A DNA stretch of 64,000 nucleotides from Meghimatium bilineatum (GCA_034231615.1 CM067298.1:36648127-36712126), one strand, 5' to 3'; counted from the first letter of the stretch, positions 11,061 through 24,171 are shown. Notes: generated by a model not told the origin, from the sequence alone. Numbers and translations are program-made.

Positions 11061-13220
11061 TACATCAATGTTTGCGCACCATGCGATGCCCGAAACAACT
11101 ATGATGAACGCGACACATTTTTTGACAACTTAAATGATACAGTGAACAGCAAATACAGAGAAGAAGATATTTATGTTATAGGACATTTCAACGCATATTT
11201 AGGAAAGGACAGCGACGGAATTAAATAATATTTAGGGCATTTGGGGATAGACGAACAATATAAACGACAAGGAGTATAGCCTGATAGACAGAAGTAATCA
11301 ATACAATCTATTCATGAGAAATATTTTATTCAAACACAGATAATCCCAAATGTACAAGAGTACAATTGGAACGACCTTAGATGCAAAATAAAATATACTT
11401 TATATTAGCAAAAATAAATAATAGACGTTCCATAAGAGATACAAGCATATTTCCAAATATATGTGCAGACACCATCACAACGCTGTAATAAAATCAGTTA
11501 AAATAAATAGAACGAAGAGCAACAAGAAACGCAAAAAGGCAGACAGAAGAAACATGTAAAATTAATTCAATAACCTCTCAGATACCAATATAATGGAACT
11601 ATTTAAATAAATAATCTTCAAAATTGGAAAAGCTACCAATAACCACCAAGTCAATTGAAGAAGAATGGGAAATATTCAAGAAAACAGTAACGCAAATATC
11701 AGGAGAAACATGTGGATTCATAAAATATAAAAGAAGAAAACCCAAAGTAACACCACGATGGAATGAGGAGGTCAGAGGTGTCATAAAAGATACGAAACAA
11801 CAGTTCAAGAAATGGGCTGCAAGCAAATCTCAAGAATATTATATTGAGTACAGGACAGCTAAATCAATATCTAATAAAATCATTAAAAGTGCCAACACAA
11901 AAGCTTGGCAAGAATATGGCGAATCATTAAATACAGACTACAAATATGCACCAAAAAATTCTACAATAAAATTAAGAACATGAGAAACAGGAAAGATCAA
12001 TATTAGCCAACATAACTCATAAATGATGAAAATGGAAAAAAAACAGTTAATGACCCGAAAAGAATCATTGAAATGTGGCAACAGTATTTTAAAGAATTGG
12101 TAAATCCTAAAGAGGGATGGGGACGGCAACATAGAACACAATGTAACGGAAGAAAAAGAACAAAGCACATTGAGAGTAGAAATAGAACATGCAAAACAAA
12201 CAGCTCTACAAAACAAAACCACAGGATCTGATAACATGCAAGTCGAATTAATCAAAGAAGCAGCAGCTAAATGGATAAAATTGCTACATAGAATGTTTAA
12301 TATAATATGGAACACACAAAAAACACCAGAGGACTGGGAAAATGCTGTAATAATACCTATTTGGAAGAAAACAAGACAGCAAAAGATATTGTACAAAATA
12401 TATATGTATCTCACTTCTAAGCCAAACTGGAACAATTTGCAATACTCATCTAGAAAGAAGGGAGTACAGGGAGTAGTTACACACGAAGTCAATGTGCAGT
12501 TAAAACGAGTGTTGGTCTTTCAGGCAAATTCCACATACACTCTGGAGTGCGACAAGGATGTGTCCTATCTCCCTTGTTATTCATTACATGTATCAATTGT
12601 ATATGTAAAATTGCCAACGCCAAAAACGACGACAACATAGAATACCTTCTGAGCGAAACTCGTTTTGTAGTTGATCAAGCAATAATATCAACATCAGTGG
12701 AACAACTACAACATATAAATAGACTACACACCCCCTTGTAGGGATGTTAACATGAAGATAAACACAGAAAAAAACGTAGGTAATGTCGATCACAAAACCG
12801 AAAGACACACTATTTTCATCGATGATCAACAACTTACACAGATGAAATGATTTACTTACATTAGAAGCATTATATCATCGAATGGAAAAAAACACAAAAG
12901 AAATCCAACACAGATGCAATATAGCATACCAGATCTTAGAATAGGTGTTTTCTATTTTCAAAAACAAGCATGTGAACATAAATACTAAAACTGCACTATA
13001 TAAAAAATCATCATATCATCACTGTGCTACCGATGTTTAACGTGAATACTAACAGCAAAAGACAACAGAAATGACCTGTCTACGTAGAATTCTTGAAGCA
13101 AGAGACAGTAAAAAACAAACAGAACTGAAAACATCTGGCGACTGAGAAACACATTTCCAATCCTGAATTACAGGAATCAGTAAATTTTGTGGTTTTCACA
13201 CGCTTCTAGACTACCATCGA
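11061..13220 (+). mobile_element. Decayed LINE: endonuclease, linker and RT
   Basis: Endonuclease: CAPCDARNNYDERDTFF, then VIGHFNAYLG near 11175-11215; the catalytic GDFN has become GHFN. Linker: a 119-codon open stretch (11624-11983) with PRWNEEVRGVI. RT: HSGVRQGCVLSPLLF near 12540-12590, a decayed YADD region, then MKINTEK-like and KRQQK segments. Many stops and frameshifts are present. It seems related to the LINE at 53.8-54.9 kb. Old and dead. Confidence 0.75.
11624..11983 (+). pseudogene. LINE linker segment between endonuclease and RT
   Basis: Open for 119 codons, basic and rich in Lys. WNEEVRGVIKDTKQQFKKW resembles the linker region that follows the endonuclease in LINE ORF2. It is not a separate gene; the flanking sequence continues the LINE in other frames. 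Confidence 0.6.
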
Positions 13221-13504
13221 ATAGTGTTCCTCAAAAAGTATTACTATACAGATACGAATGATACAATACAAGGCCAGGAGCAGACCATGCAAACAATGGA
13301 TTACAGAAATAAAAAAATCAACAAAAACAAATGTATGAGGCACACAACAAGGTCATCTTCAGCAAATTCTTCTACCCTGACGCTGGCTGCAAGGCATAAA
13401 GGGAAAACAACGAGTCAACTTGTTGTGTTGCAGATCACCTGTAACACCTATTTAACCTATTATAAAAATGTTTCATATATGAATCTACCCATATAGATAG
13501 ATAT

Positions 13505-13620
13505 AACGGTATCTCACATAAGGCTGTTGATCAAGCGTCCTAGGAGCCCATACTCTTTAACACATCTCACATAAGGCTGCTGATCAAGCGTTCCATAAGC
13601 CCATACTCTTTAACCCATCT
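13505..13620. repeat. Two-copy ~59-bp tandem repeat
   Basis: The block ATCTCACATAAGGCTG(T/C)TGATCAAGCG...CCCATACTCTTTAAC occurs twice in direct tandem, and a third partial start (CATCTCACAAAAG) follows. Confidence 0.8.
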
Positions 13621-14442
<822 letters not shown>

Positions 14443-14509
14443 CGTTTAGCAAAAGATGCCTGAAGCAGATGCTCAACAAAAATATGTCTTAAACTAAAAT
14501 AATTTTGTA

Positions 14510-15010
14510 GCGTGTTTTTCGTCTGTGTTCGTTCTCAAATTCCTGCATGTGGACCAAGTGACGGAATGCGTTGTAATCACTGTGTACAGTGTTGCTGCGA
14601 ATCTGAGCATTTTGGTCTGCACATCCTACTTCAGCATGATTTTGTAACTGAAAATCATGTTGAATTATCCAAGCTTAACAAGCCTACACTGTCTAATGCG
14701 GAAAGGGAAATGATGAATAAGTGTCTTTGATTTAACATTTTCAAAATTCAAAATTACATGCTGGAATAATCTTGGAAAATATCAAATTATTTCAGAAGAT
14801 CAGTGCAGTCTTTACACAAAAGATTCAGACAACTCTACATACGTATAGGTCACCACATGAAAATCTAGACAAACAATGGATACGATATCTTAGTTCCAAA
14901 TTTTGAAGGCAGTAGGATAGAAAAAGAGTACGAGAGGAAGGGGAAAAGAGGGACGGCAGAACAATAATACAATTGTGCTAGATGAATATACGAATAGTGA
15001 TTAGTTAATG
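14510..15010. other. Spacer with a possible interspersed-repeat scrap
   Basis: TGTTCGTTCTCAAATTCCTGCA at the start resembles the beginning of the repeat seen at 1.7 and 22.7 kb. The 72-codon cysteine-rich frame here (CNHCVQCCC) has no recognised family. I do not call it a gene. Confidence 0.35.
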
Positions 15011-15019
15011 ATATACTGT

Positions 15020-16480
15020 GAAATGTTCTGCGTCATGTATATCTCTGCAACATGGATATTTCCAATGCATGTATATATCTGCTACATGCATGTTTCTAAT
15101 ATATGCATCTCTTTTTACATTCATATCTCAGCTACATGCATATAACTTTACTACATTCATATCTCTGCTACATTCATATCTCAGCTACATGCATATAACT
15201 TTACTACATTCATATCGCATCTAAATTCATACATCTCTGCTACATGCATGTTTCAGCTACTTGCATGTTTCTAATACATGCATATATCTGTATTACATGC
15301 ATATCTCAGCTAAATGCATGTATCTGTACTACATAAATATATCTGATAAATGCATATATCTGCCACATTCATATCTCTGCCACATGCATATCTCAGCTAC
15401 ATGAATATATCTCTACTCATGCATAAGTGTATTTGAGCTTGATTATTTGGACATGTTAGTGTGAACATAAGTGTATTTGAATTTGCGCATTCGGGTTTAT
15501 CAGTGTGAACTCACGTGTATTTGAATTTGACTATTTGGGCTTGTCAGTGTGAGCATAAGTCTATTTGGGATTGAGCATTTGAAAGTTTTAGCGTGAGTAT
15601 ATGTGTATTTCAGTCCGAGAATTTGAGTATGTCAGTGTGAACATATGTGTATTTGAGATGAGCATTTATTGAGAATATATCTCTACTCATGCATATTTCA
15701 GCTATTCAGCTACTTGCATATAATTATGGTCATGCATATATCTGATATCTATATATTTCAACTATACGAGTTTTTCTGTACATGTATATATCTGATATCT
15801 ATATATTTCAACTATACGAGTATTTCTGTACATGCATATATCTGATATCTATATATTTCAACTATACGAGTATTTCTAGTACATTCGTATATCTCTACGC
15901 ATGCACAAATATACTACTTTCATATATCTCTACTACGTGCATCTATCAGAATCATGCATATTTCTACTACATTCATATATCTCTACGCATGCACAAATAT
16001 ATTACTTTCATATATCTTTACTCATGCATATATGTACTACATTCCAATGTTTCTACTAAATTCACTTGCCTGTACTAGATTTATATATCTCTACTATATT
16101 CATACATCTCAACCCATGCGTATCTGTGCTACATTCATATATGTCTAATCATGCATGTGTCATCTACATTCTAAGATACATGCAAATATATGATGCATGT
16201 ATATATCTCTAGTACATGCTTATCTCAGCTACATGCATATACCGCTAATGTATGCTTATCTCAGAATACATGCATATCCCAGTTACATGCAAAGTACAGT
16301 TACATATGTATCTGAGCTACATGCATATATCTGCTACATGCGTATTTCAGCTACATGCATAGCTCTGATGCAATCATAATTCAAATACATGCATATCTCA
16401 GCTACATACATGTCTCTGATGGATGCATATATTTGCAAAATGTATTTCTCTGTTACATGCATAACAGCTGCATGCACTCA
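15020..16480. repeat. Degenerate ATGCAT-rich minisatellite
   Basis: Irregular repetition of CTACATGCATATATCTG-like units about 15-18 bp long, with many ATGCAT palindromes. It grades into the regular 35-bp array that follows. A different, ~50-bp repeat is embedded at 15425-15665. Confidence 0.85.
15425..15665. repeat. ~50-bp tandem repeat (GTGTATTTGA...GTCAGTGTGA)
   Basis: About five imperfect units, each with TGTATTTGA(A/G), a GA(T/G)TATTTGG-like core, then GT(C/T)AGTGTGA. It interrupts the ATGCAT-type minisatellite on both sides. Confidence 0.75.
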
Positions 16481-17475
16481 TACATATCTCAGCTTCATAC
16501 ATATATCTCTACTCATACATATCTCAGCTATATGCATATATCTCTACTCATACATATCTCAGCTATATACATATATCTCTACTCATACATATCTCAGCTA
16601 CATGCATATATCTCTAATCATACATATCTCAGCTATATACATATATCTCTACTCATACATATCTCAGCTATATACATATATCTCTACTCATACATATCTC
16701 AGCTATATACATATATCTCTACTCATACATATCTCAGCTATATGCATATATCTCTACTCATACATATCTCAGCTTCATGCATATATCTCTACTCATACAT
16801 ATCTCAGCTTCATGCATACTTCTCTACTCATACATATCTCAGCTATATGCATATATCTCTACTCATACATATCTCAGCTATATGCATATATCTCTACTCA
16901 TGCATATCTCAGCTTCATGCATATATCTCTACTCATACATATCTCAGCTATATGCATATTTCTCTACTCATACATATCTCAGCTATATGCATATATCTCT
17001 ACTCATACATATCTCAGCTATATGCATATATCGCTACTCATACATATCTCAGCTATATGCATATATCTCTACTCATGCATATCTCAGCTTCATGCATATA
17101 TCTCTACTCATACATATCTCAGCTTCATGCATATATCTCTACTCATGCACATCTCAGCTTCATGCATATATCTCTACTCATGCACATCTCAGCTTCATGC
17201 ATATATCTCTACTCATGCATATCTCAGCTTCATGCATATATCTCTACTCATACATATCTCAGCTTCATGCATATATCTCTACTCATGCATATCTCAGCTT
17301 CATGCATATATCTCTACTCATGCATATCTCAGCTTCATGCATATATCTCTACTCATACATATCTCAGCTTCATGCATATATCTCTACTCATGCATATCTC
17401 AGCTTCATGCATATATCTCTACTCATGCATATCTCAGCTTCATGCATATATCTCTACTCATGCATATCTCAGCCT
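16480..17475. repeat. 35-bp tandem array (~28 units)
   Basis: The unit consists of CATATATCTCTACTCATACA followed by TATCTCAGCTTCATG, 35 bp measured between successive CAGCTT sites (for example 17225, 17260 and 17295). Two variants alternate: TACAT/TGCAT in the middle, and CTATATG/CTTCATG at the end. The later units are more homogeneous and richer in the TGCAT/CTTCATG form. Because 35 is not a multiple of three and the unit has no stop in any forward frame, all three frames stay open for 250-386 codons. These are not genes. Confidence 0.95.
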
Positions 17476-17479
17476 AATC

Positions 17480-17893
17480 TTTATATCTCTACTAACGAAC
17501 CAGTTATTTTCATAGTACACCTTGATTAATCTGAAACCTGGCTCAACCCCTGCCCATATATTACGTCAAAGATTAGCGAGAGAGGAGTCCTGAACAAGTT
17601 GTTGACAAGGAACGGGAGGGGCGTAATGTAACCAAATATAACGTCAACAATACTGTTTTATACACTAAAATGTATAATTTTAAACGCGTACCTAAAAAGT
17701 GAAACAAATAATGCGGCTCTTACGTGCTTATTCCGCTGATTGCTTTTTAGTTGGAGAATATATTGTTTGACATAGTTAAGCAGGGGAGGGGGGGCACATA
17801 ATTTTTGACAAGACTGAGGTGATATAAAACTGGCAAAATAAATGTTGCTATACATTAGGGGCAACACCTTAAATAATAATAATCCAGTTCGTT

Positions 17894-17898
<5 letters not shown>
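17480..17898. other. Spacer, nothing recognised
   Basis: A less repetitive stretch between two simple repeats. No supported coding region. Confidence 0.4.

Positions 17899-17957
<59 letters not shown>
17899..17957. repeat. (TA)n microsatellite
   Basis: Uninterrupted TA dinucleotides. Confidence 0.97.
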
Positions 17958-17958
<1 letters not shown>

Positions 17959-19018
17959 CGCAGTATATATCCACACTCGTGACAGGCAAAAAATCATCAG
18001 TGCTGTTTATGTGTATGCAGGTTTTCTTCAGTAGAAACAATTATTTAACAAGTACATCACTGTATAGACATGGGGCGTGGTGTAAAAATAAACAGGATAA
18101 CTAGTAGCATCAGAGAAAAACAAGAATCTATTCACTGGTGTTATTGTGACCTGTTTAAGTGATGACGGCTAGAAACACATGCGCTTGAACATTCAAATCA
18201 TCCAAATTCTGCACACATATCTCCCAGAAAGAGAGATATACTCAGAGACCCAGAGATAGACAGAGACAGATAGTGAGAGAGTATACAGAAATATGTTCTT
18301 AGATACATACGAGATAAGAAAATGTAACTCGAACCCACACGCAGAAGAAACCACACAAAAACTGATGCCTTAAAAAAAAATAAACAGTTTGTTAACTTCT
18401 TCCAGATATTTCTATGAAAAATCAACTTCGAAAACGAATGTGTAAGGCTGTTCTTCACGTGTGTAATATTCGACAACAGGTCATAGACTAATGTGTAAGA
18501 CTGTTCTTCACGTGTCTCCTATTCGATAACCACTCAAAGACTAATGTGTGTACCATATAACATTCTGTATACGTGTGTACACCCCCGCCACACCAGAAAA
18601 AACAATAACAACATGTATTTTCCTTGCAACTATGGAACGGTTGTGCATGCTGACGGTTCTCTCTATCTGCTGGATATACCGATTTCTTATTTATTTTATT
18701 AGCTTACTCCATATGTTATATCTATGAATGGATTAAAAATACACGGTTGCTGCTGCCCTGTTTTGACCGGAATATCCATAATAGGTTACAATTGCAGCAG
18801 AGTGGTTCAAACAGCTGAACAATGGATCCAACAGGTGAACATTGAAAACATTGTAATGACTCTTTGAGGGATTTACAATGATACCATAATTGTTTCTGTT
18901 TTCATTTTTTAACGCAACCTTAAAGGTAACAAACAAGTGTAGTAACACTGTGACCTCTATAACCATGTATGTGATAAGAAGTTAATAATTATATTTGCTG
19001 TGGGGATAATAATAAATC
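17958..19018. other. Spacer with a two-copy ~60-bp repeat
   Basis: Near 18437-18550 the motif GACTAATGTGT plus CTGTTCTTCACGTGT occurs twice about 60 bp apart. No gene is recognised. Confidence 0.5.
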
Positions 19019-19019
19019 C

Positions 19020-19020
19020 G

Positions 19021-19048
<28 letters not shown>
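19020..19048. repeat. (TA)n microsatellite
   Basis: Pure TA dinucleotides flanked on both sides by AATAAATCCGT, so the flanking word is duplicated too. Confidence 0.95.
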
Positions 19049-19051
<3 letters not shown>

Positions 19052-19159
19052 CATAATAAATCCGTCACCCAAAGTATCCATACTAAACTCGGATTTATCT
19101 GACCGAAAGCAGCATATATCACGTTGTAAACCAGGAGTCAACACATTCCGTTCTCCGGG

Positions 19160-19310
19160 CTACGTCATAACAACAAGCAAGAGTATATAAAAGGTGGAAG
19201 AAAAACAGAAAGGAGACATAACGATCGCTTTATCTTGAATAAGCCAAACGAAATAATTCAATTTTTATGTCTCACTTAAATAAAAACAAAATCTTAAGAC
19301 TACGTCAGAC
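19160..19310 (+). promoter_or_regulatory. TATA-box promoter or LTR-like segment
   Basis: TATATAAAAGG (19184-19194) matches a strong TATA box. TACGTCA, a CRE-like half-site, lies 17 bp upstream (19161-19167) and recurs at 19301-19307. An AATAAA follows at 19279-19284. A TATA box with a polyadenylation signal about 90 bp downstream is the arrangement of a retrotransposon LTR, but I see no TG...CA ends, primer-binding site or second copy. It could equally be a host promoter. The 99-codon frame downstream (19323-19622) has a hydrophobic stretch and no recognised family. Confidence 0.35.
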
Positions 19311-19319
19311 AATCAGGGC

Positions 19320-20400
19320 AAGTTGTCTTTATTGCCCATCCTAAAATATTCTGCTAGCGACCTCGTAGCTAAGATGAATCTGTACGAACCACTTTTCTTC
19401 TTCCAGAATGTATGCTATAAATTCTCCTTTTATTATGAAGTATACGGTTCACAATTTTACTATGTGATTCTGGAAGTTCTAAAAACAGGGGATAATAAGC
19501 TATCATTTAGCATGTTTTACTTTTTTATTTTGTTTATTTTCGTTTTACTTATTTATATTCGGCAATTGCTACAGACCAGGGGTTGTCTAATAATATCCTG
19601 TGGTTACTTGACTGAAATATAAAAGTGAAAGCACGCAGTTTGCATTGCGCTTCTTGGGTGTTTCTGATTACTTGCTGAGTTATCAGCAGAAGAAACATTT
19701 TATCTCAACATGGTGACGGTTACTCTATAAATTTTTAGTAGGTAAAAGTTAGATTTGTGTGCGCTTCTAAGCACACAGTCAGCAGAGGAGATGTACTCAT
19801 AACTTAAGTGCGAGAAGTGTACTTTGAGATGGAAGGATGCAAATGTGTTGTCAAGACAGAATGTATTCTCGTGAAAGTTAAAATAAATTAATCCTAAAAA
19901 TAGGCCGCCCTAAAATTATATATTAAAAAAGGAGAGAGAGATAGAGAGACAGATATAGCGAAAGAAAGGATTCATGAAAAAAATAACAACGACTTAGATT
20001 TATAAGAAGAAAAAATCATACTGAGAATGGTGCGATCTAACATAGAAGTTCATTGGAAATAAAAGTCATTATACACGAGACAAAGAAGAAGAAAAAACAT
20101 CGAATTTATTATTGCCAAGAAGTAAGGAAATATTGCAAGAAAGTATGAAATGATTTTGTATACACATGTTTGTTTGCTGTAATTTTTTTAATGTTTTCAG
20201 GTTTTTTTACCTCTCTAAATTGGTTAAAGTTATTTTTGTTATCCTTTCTGCCATTTAATGTTTGCAGTATTTTTGCAATTTGTGTGTGTTGAGTAGGGGA
20301 TTAAAACATATTTGAGTCGAAGCACGTACTTTCAGCCAAAAACCAGTCTAGTGATTGCATCAAGGGGTATTGGATTTTTGTCTGTTTGTAAACTTTATCG
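19320..20400. other. Spacer, nothing recognised
   Basis: Contains a short GA-rich tract (about 19930-19960). No protein family recognised. Confidence 0.4.
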
Positions 20401-20408
20401 TCTGGTAC

Positions 20409-20640
20409 TAACATTCTAACTCTACAGTACCTGTGATTATCTTCTTCCTTCTAACATTCTAAATCTAGGATTACATATGATTTTCACGCTCTTTCTAACA
20501 TTCTAAATCTAGGATTACATATGATTTTCACGCTCTTTCTAACATTTTAAATCTACAGTAGATGTGATTCTTTTCTTCTTTCTAACATTTAAAATCTAGA
20601 TATACAAGTGATTTTCTCCTCTTTCTAACATTCTACACCT
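20409..20640. repeat. ~47-bp tandem repeat, five units
   Basis: Each unit begins TCTAACATTCTAAATCTA and ends in a pyrimidine-rich CTCTTT. Two adjacent units (about 20455-20545) are almost identical; the outer ones are degenerate. Confidence 0.85.
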
Positions 20641-21128
20641 ACAATGACTGTTATTTTCGTTGTCTTTTGCGCATTATAAATCTATAGAACAATTGATCTT
20701 TGTGTAATATTCTAAAGCTGTTGTATTTGTTCTATTTTTGTTTCTTTTTGAGAATCTAAATATGACTTATTTTGTTAATGTTTCTGTCATTATTTTAAAT
20801 TACAGAAATTCTCTTAATTTCTGCTATTCTAAAATATTATAAATGTGCAATATTAATTTTATGTTCTGACATCATGAATCTGACGTGTCTCTTTTGAACA
20901 AGAAATATCTTTCATATGTCTGCTTCACTTGTTTAATATACGTGATTTGTAAAATTTAGTGTAATATTTTGGAAATATAAATTATTGACTTTGTATTTGT
21001 GTCCATGTGGGTTAATGCGACATGGAATCCATATTTACATGCACAACGTGATTGTTTGTTTGTTTGCTTTTTTAGATCAAAACAGCTTTAGCCTTGCTTC
21101 CTTTGTTCAATGTGTCGTTTCTCTAAAG
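20641..21128. other. Spacer, nothing recognised
   Basis: AT-rich, with decayed extensions of the preceding repeat (ATTCTAAA words). No coding signal. Confidence 0.4.
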
Positions 21129-21272
21129 CAGGGGTTCTCAACCTAGTGCTTGCGAGCACCTAGGTGTTCACGTAAGGATATGTATTCGCACCATGCGAGT
21201 TAAAATGTGCACGCTAGCACTAACGATTACATGTAGGCGGTGCTCGCCGTCTGGACACATTGAGAACTTCTG
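21129..21272. mobile_element. hAT-type MITE
   Basis: The left end CAGGGGTTCTCAA pairs with the right end TTGAGAACTTCTG (reverse complement CAGAAGTTCTCAA). The CAG...TTCTCAA terminus is typical of hAT elements. The 8-bp flanks CTCTAAAG (21121-21128) and GTCTATAA (21273-21280) both fit the nTCTAnAn target preference known for hAT, though they are not identical. At 144 bp with no coding capacity, it is a non-autonomous element or a solo internal deletion. Confidence 0.65.
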
Positions 21273-21280
21273 GTCTATAA

Positions 21281-22035
21281 CGTTTTACCATACCCAGGAG
21301 ACATCATTGTGTTTTAGCTGTCTCTAATATAAATAACCGCCAGTATATATTTAAATCACCACTGTAACTTCCCGATAACATTATGTTTCAAGACATTTCT
21401 GATTGTATTCCTGTCACACTACACAATTATACAAACGACTTATTAATGCAAGAACTAATGTGTACATATCTTCAAACAAGAGAGAGTCTTAAAATTGGGG
21501 AAAATAATAAGGTAGCAATATATTTTTGAACCTGTTACATTCAACGGACCCTAATTCCTATCGCAATTTCAGATATTTTTCAATCGGCCAAATCTGCATC
21601 TCTTCGAAATGTGATTTGAAGTCAAGACAAAATAATTGCACGTTAACGGAGATATACCGTAGTGTATACGTTCTTTGAACTGCATCATGTTGGATCTCCA
21701 TTGTCATATCCAGAGGGAGTTTGAGAATAAACGCAACAACATACATGGTTATCTTGCGGTTTATATAGATGATTTGTTCTTCATTGTATACTCAGTGGTT
21801 CAAGAAACTCATATAGTAACATTCCATGCATATTTATGCCGTAGTGTGAATAATCTTCAGTTCGAGGATCTTATACAAGAAAGAACAAGTTCACAAAGAA
21901 TAAAATGAGTTACAGAAATGAACAAAGTGAAATTCCAGTTAGGTTAAGTTATTTTTATGCTGTTCGTCTATCGCAAGTGATAACGACCATTTGTTGCTTC
22001 TACTTTTGAAAATTCAGTTAGAGTTATGTCCTTGA
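21281..22035. other. Spacer, nothing recognised
   Basis: No gene or repeat recognised. Confidence 0.4.
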
Positions 22036-22039
22036 TTAT

Positions 22040-22450
22040 GAGTTCGTAAATGGCTTATATGCCCTATTCAGGCCGCAAATGTGATTGGACAGTGTGAACA
22101 TGGAAGGAATAGACGAGTGTTTGTCTGCTCGTGACTTTCTAGCAACTCTCCGATGTTGAGCTGCTGTACTTCTCCACTTTTCAGAAGCTGCCGCGCCTTT
22201 TTTTTCACTGTTCTTAAGCGAGTTCGTCCAATATATATTGGTCTTTTTTTCAAAGGCATTCAGTGAGGCATTTAATGCATCCTTATAGCGCTTGTTTTAG
22301 TCACCTTGAGATCAAATACTTTTCTGCAACTCACCATAGAGAAGTATCTGTGGCAGGCGATGATCTTGCATACGTATCAAATGATATGTCCAGCGAATCT
22401 GTGGCTTAGTTTAGTTTCAAAATCTAGTGCCGTATCGCAGAGACTGTCCA
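22040..22450 (-). mobile_element. LINE RT C-terminus with zinc-finger tail
   Basis: The minus strand encodes VTKTRYKDALNAS-like sequence (in two frames), then WTNSLKNSEKKARQLLKSGE, EQTNTRLF, and CSHCPITFAA, the first half of a C2H2 finger. This is the conserved C-terminus of a LINE whose ORF ends in a zinc finger, also seen at 31.94-32.77 kb. Stops and frameshifts are present. Only the last third of the ORF survives. Confidence 0.65.
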
Positions 22451-22639
22451 TGCATTACGTCAACACTTGTTATGACCCCTCCCCCTTTGTTTAGAACTTG
22501 TCAACAATCCAGAAAATCAGCTCCACCTTAATTTAATTATGTCCAAACAATGCATGCCCCCTAAATGAATTATTAGCAAAAAAAGTTTCCACAATATCAG
22601 TTTTATCATGTACATGTTGTTCCACTTGACACACTTTAA

Positions 22640-22855
22640 TTTGGTCTATCTATTTTGTCAGTGTTCATTCTCAAACTCCCGCTGGATCTCTCTTGTAGCA
22701 GGATCATTGTCGCTACCAGATTTCCAGCAGGATGTAATCCAGAGAATGGAAATGCGGTGTGTTGCCGTTTTATTTGCGCCAATGGCCCGACACATCCGTA
22801 TTCGGTGGGCATTTGGTGTTTAAAAACCCGCTTTACGGACGTCAACGTCTTTTAA
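22640..22855. repeat. Interspersed repeat, longest of three copies
   Basis: Contains TGTTCATTCTCAAACTCC and AGGATGTAATCCAGAGAATG. The same words occur in imperfect form at about 1700-1765 and 51235-51290. No open protein is recognised. It could be a LINE 3' end (a TTC-rich start would be an inverted GAA tail) or a SINE. Confidence 0.5.
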
Positions 22856-22859
22856 ACGC

Positions 22860-24170
22860 TCTCCGCTCTTTTGAGCTGTCATAATTACTCATACACACCC
22901 CCCCCCACTCTCCAATTGTTAACGTAATTCATGGACAGTATCACATCAGTATCGATTACCTCCACGTAATTAACATGAGAAGATGTGCACAGCTCGTACA
23001 CTTAAACTGAAGTAACAAATCGTGTACAAACTTGATAATCTCTTTACCGTGCCACAAATAATTGAGCAAAACTCCGTATCCGGAAAATCTGTTATATGTA
23101 ACTGCGCCTGTTACGGTTCGGATATCAAGGGCCAGAGTCAAGGTTACCACTCATTAGCTTGTTCTAGAGATCTGGGCCTTTTAGATCATTCATGGAGATC
23201 CTGACATATTTCTCCAGAATCAAGATGCGTTTTTAAGTATTTTATTTTGTATTAGAATATTTATCAGTCAGCTTTTATTGGTATTGAACTGCACATAATA
23301 TTTAAAAATTGAAAATTGACACTTGTTCTTGTACTGTACCAAAGTCAAATCAAGAATATGTATCCACGTGGCACTTTTCAGTATTTTACTTAATAAAATG
23401 TTCATTTAATGACCGCCATGTGTTACATTCCGCTGCCTGCAGTTTTAGTTCTTGTATTGTCTTGCAGCCTGTTATTTCACATTCTTTAAGTATGATGATT
23501 TTAAATGTTGCTTTAGGACTTCCTCGACTTATTTTCTCTCAGGTATCCACATAAGGGATTGTTGGTTTATTCTGTTTTCAGAGTTTTAAAACGTGAGCCA
23601 GGTATATCCATCTGCGTTTTCTTATGTTTGGAATATATTCTTGGTGTTTTTTATTTCTTCAATCACTATTTGTTACGAAATCGCTCCATTTTATGTTCAT
23701 CAATTTCCGGAAATATTTGTATTTTTGTAGGCACTACACACCAGCGTGCCCGGCGACAGATACTCAGGCTGTCACAGACTAGGGACCAAACCCGAAGTAA
23801 AGGAATGACGAAAATGTATGTGCTGGACCTCGGACGTCCTGACCACAAGTGGCCAACCGGGGTCAAATAATCACAGTTTTACTGTGGAACTTGCAGTACA
23901 ACGTACCTCACGCGCCCTGGCGGAAATCACACGAAATATTCGTTGTGGTTATTTGAGAGCGAACGCTGAAGAAGAAGAATTATATAGTAGAGGAACTGCT
24001 AGATGACAAGGACGAAAGATTATGCTAGACAATTATAACAGAGTCGAAAGGAATAAATAAGGTGTTAAAACAATATTAAAGTTATGTTACTGAGGTCAAT
24101 GATCGCTTTCTCAAACAGCAAAGCACATAAGTTAGCGATTCATAGGAAAGGAGCACAGACAAGTTTAGAA
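22860..24170. other. Spacer, nothing recognised
   Basis: Includes short open frames on both strands at 23.3-23.9 kb with no family resemblance. A GC-richer patch lies at 23730-23960. Confidence 0.4.
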
Positions 24171-24171
24171 G

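Noticed and set aside
14512..14730. Cysteine-rich 72-codon frame as a small secreted protein
   Set aside because: No signal peptide, an irregular Cys pattern, and its start overlaps a possible interspersed repeat.
16480..17475. CRISPR-like array of regular repeats
   Set aside because: Units are adjacent direct repeats without unique spacers, in clearly eukaryotic DNA.
16355..17529. Three overlapping reading frames of 250-386 codons with a 35-residue repeat
   Set aside because: They are the three phases of a stop-free 35-bp DNA repeat. Composition follows the DNA unit, no frame is favoured, and there is no start context or flanking gene structure.
19323..19622. 99-codon hydrophobic frame downstream of the TATA-like box as a membrane protein gene
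   Set aside because: AT-rich DNA commonly yields Phe/Ile/Leu-rich frames; no conserved motif, splice structure or homologue recognised.
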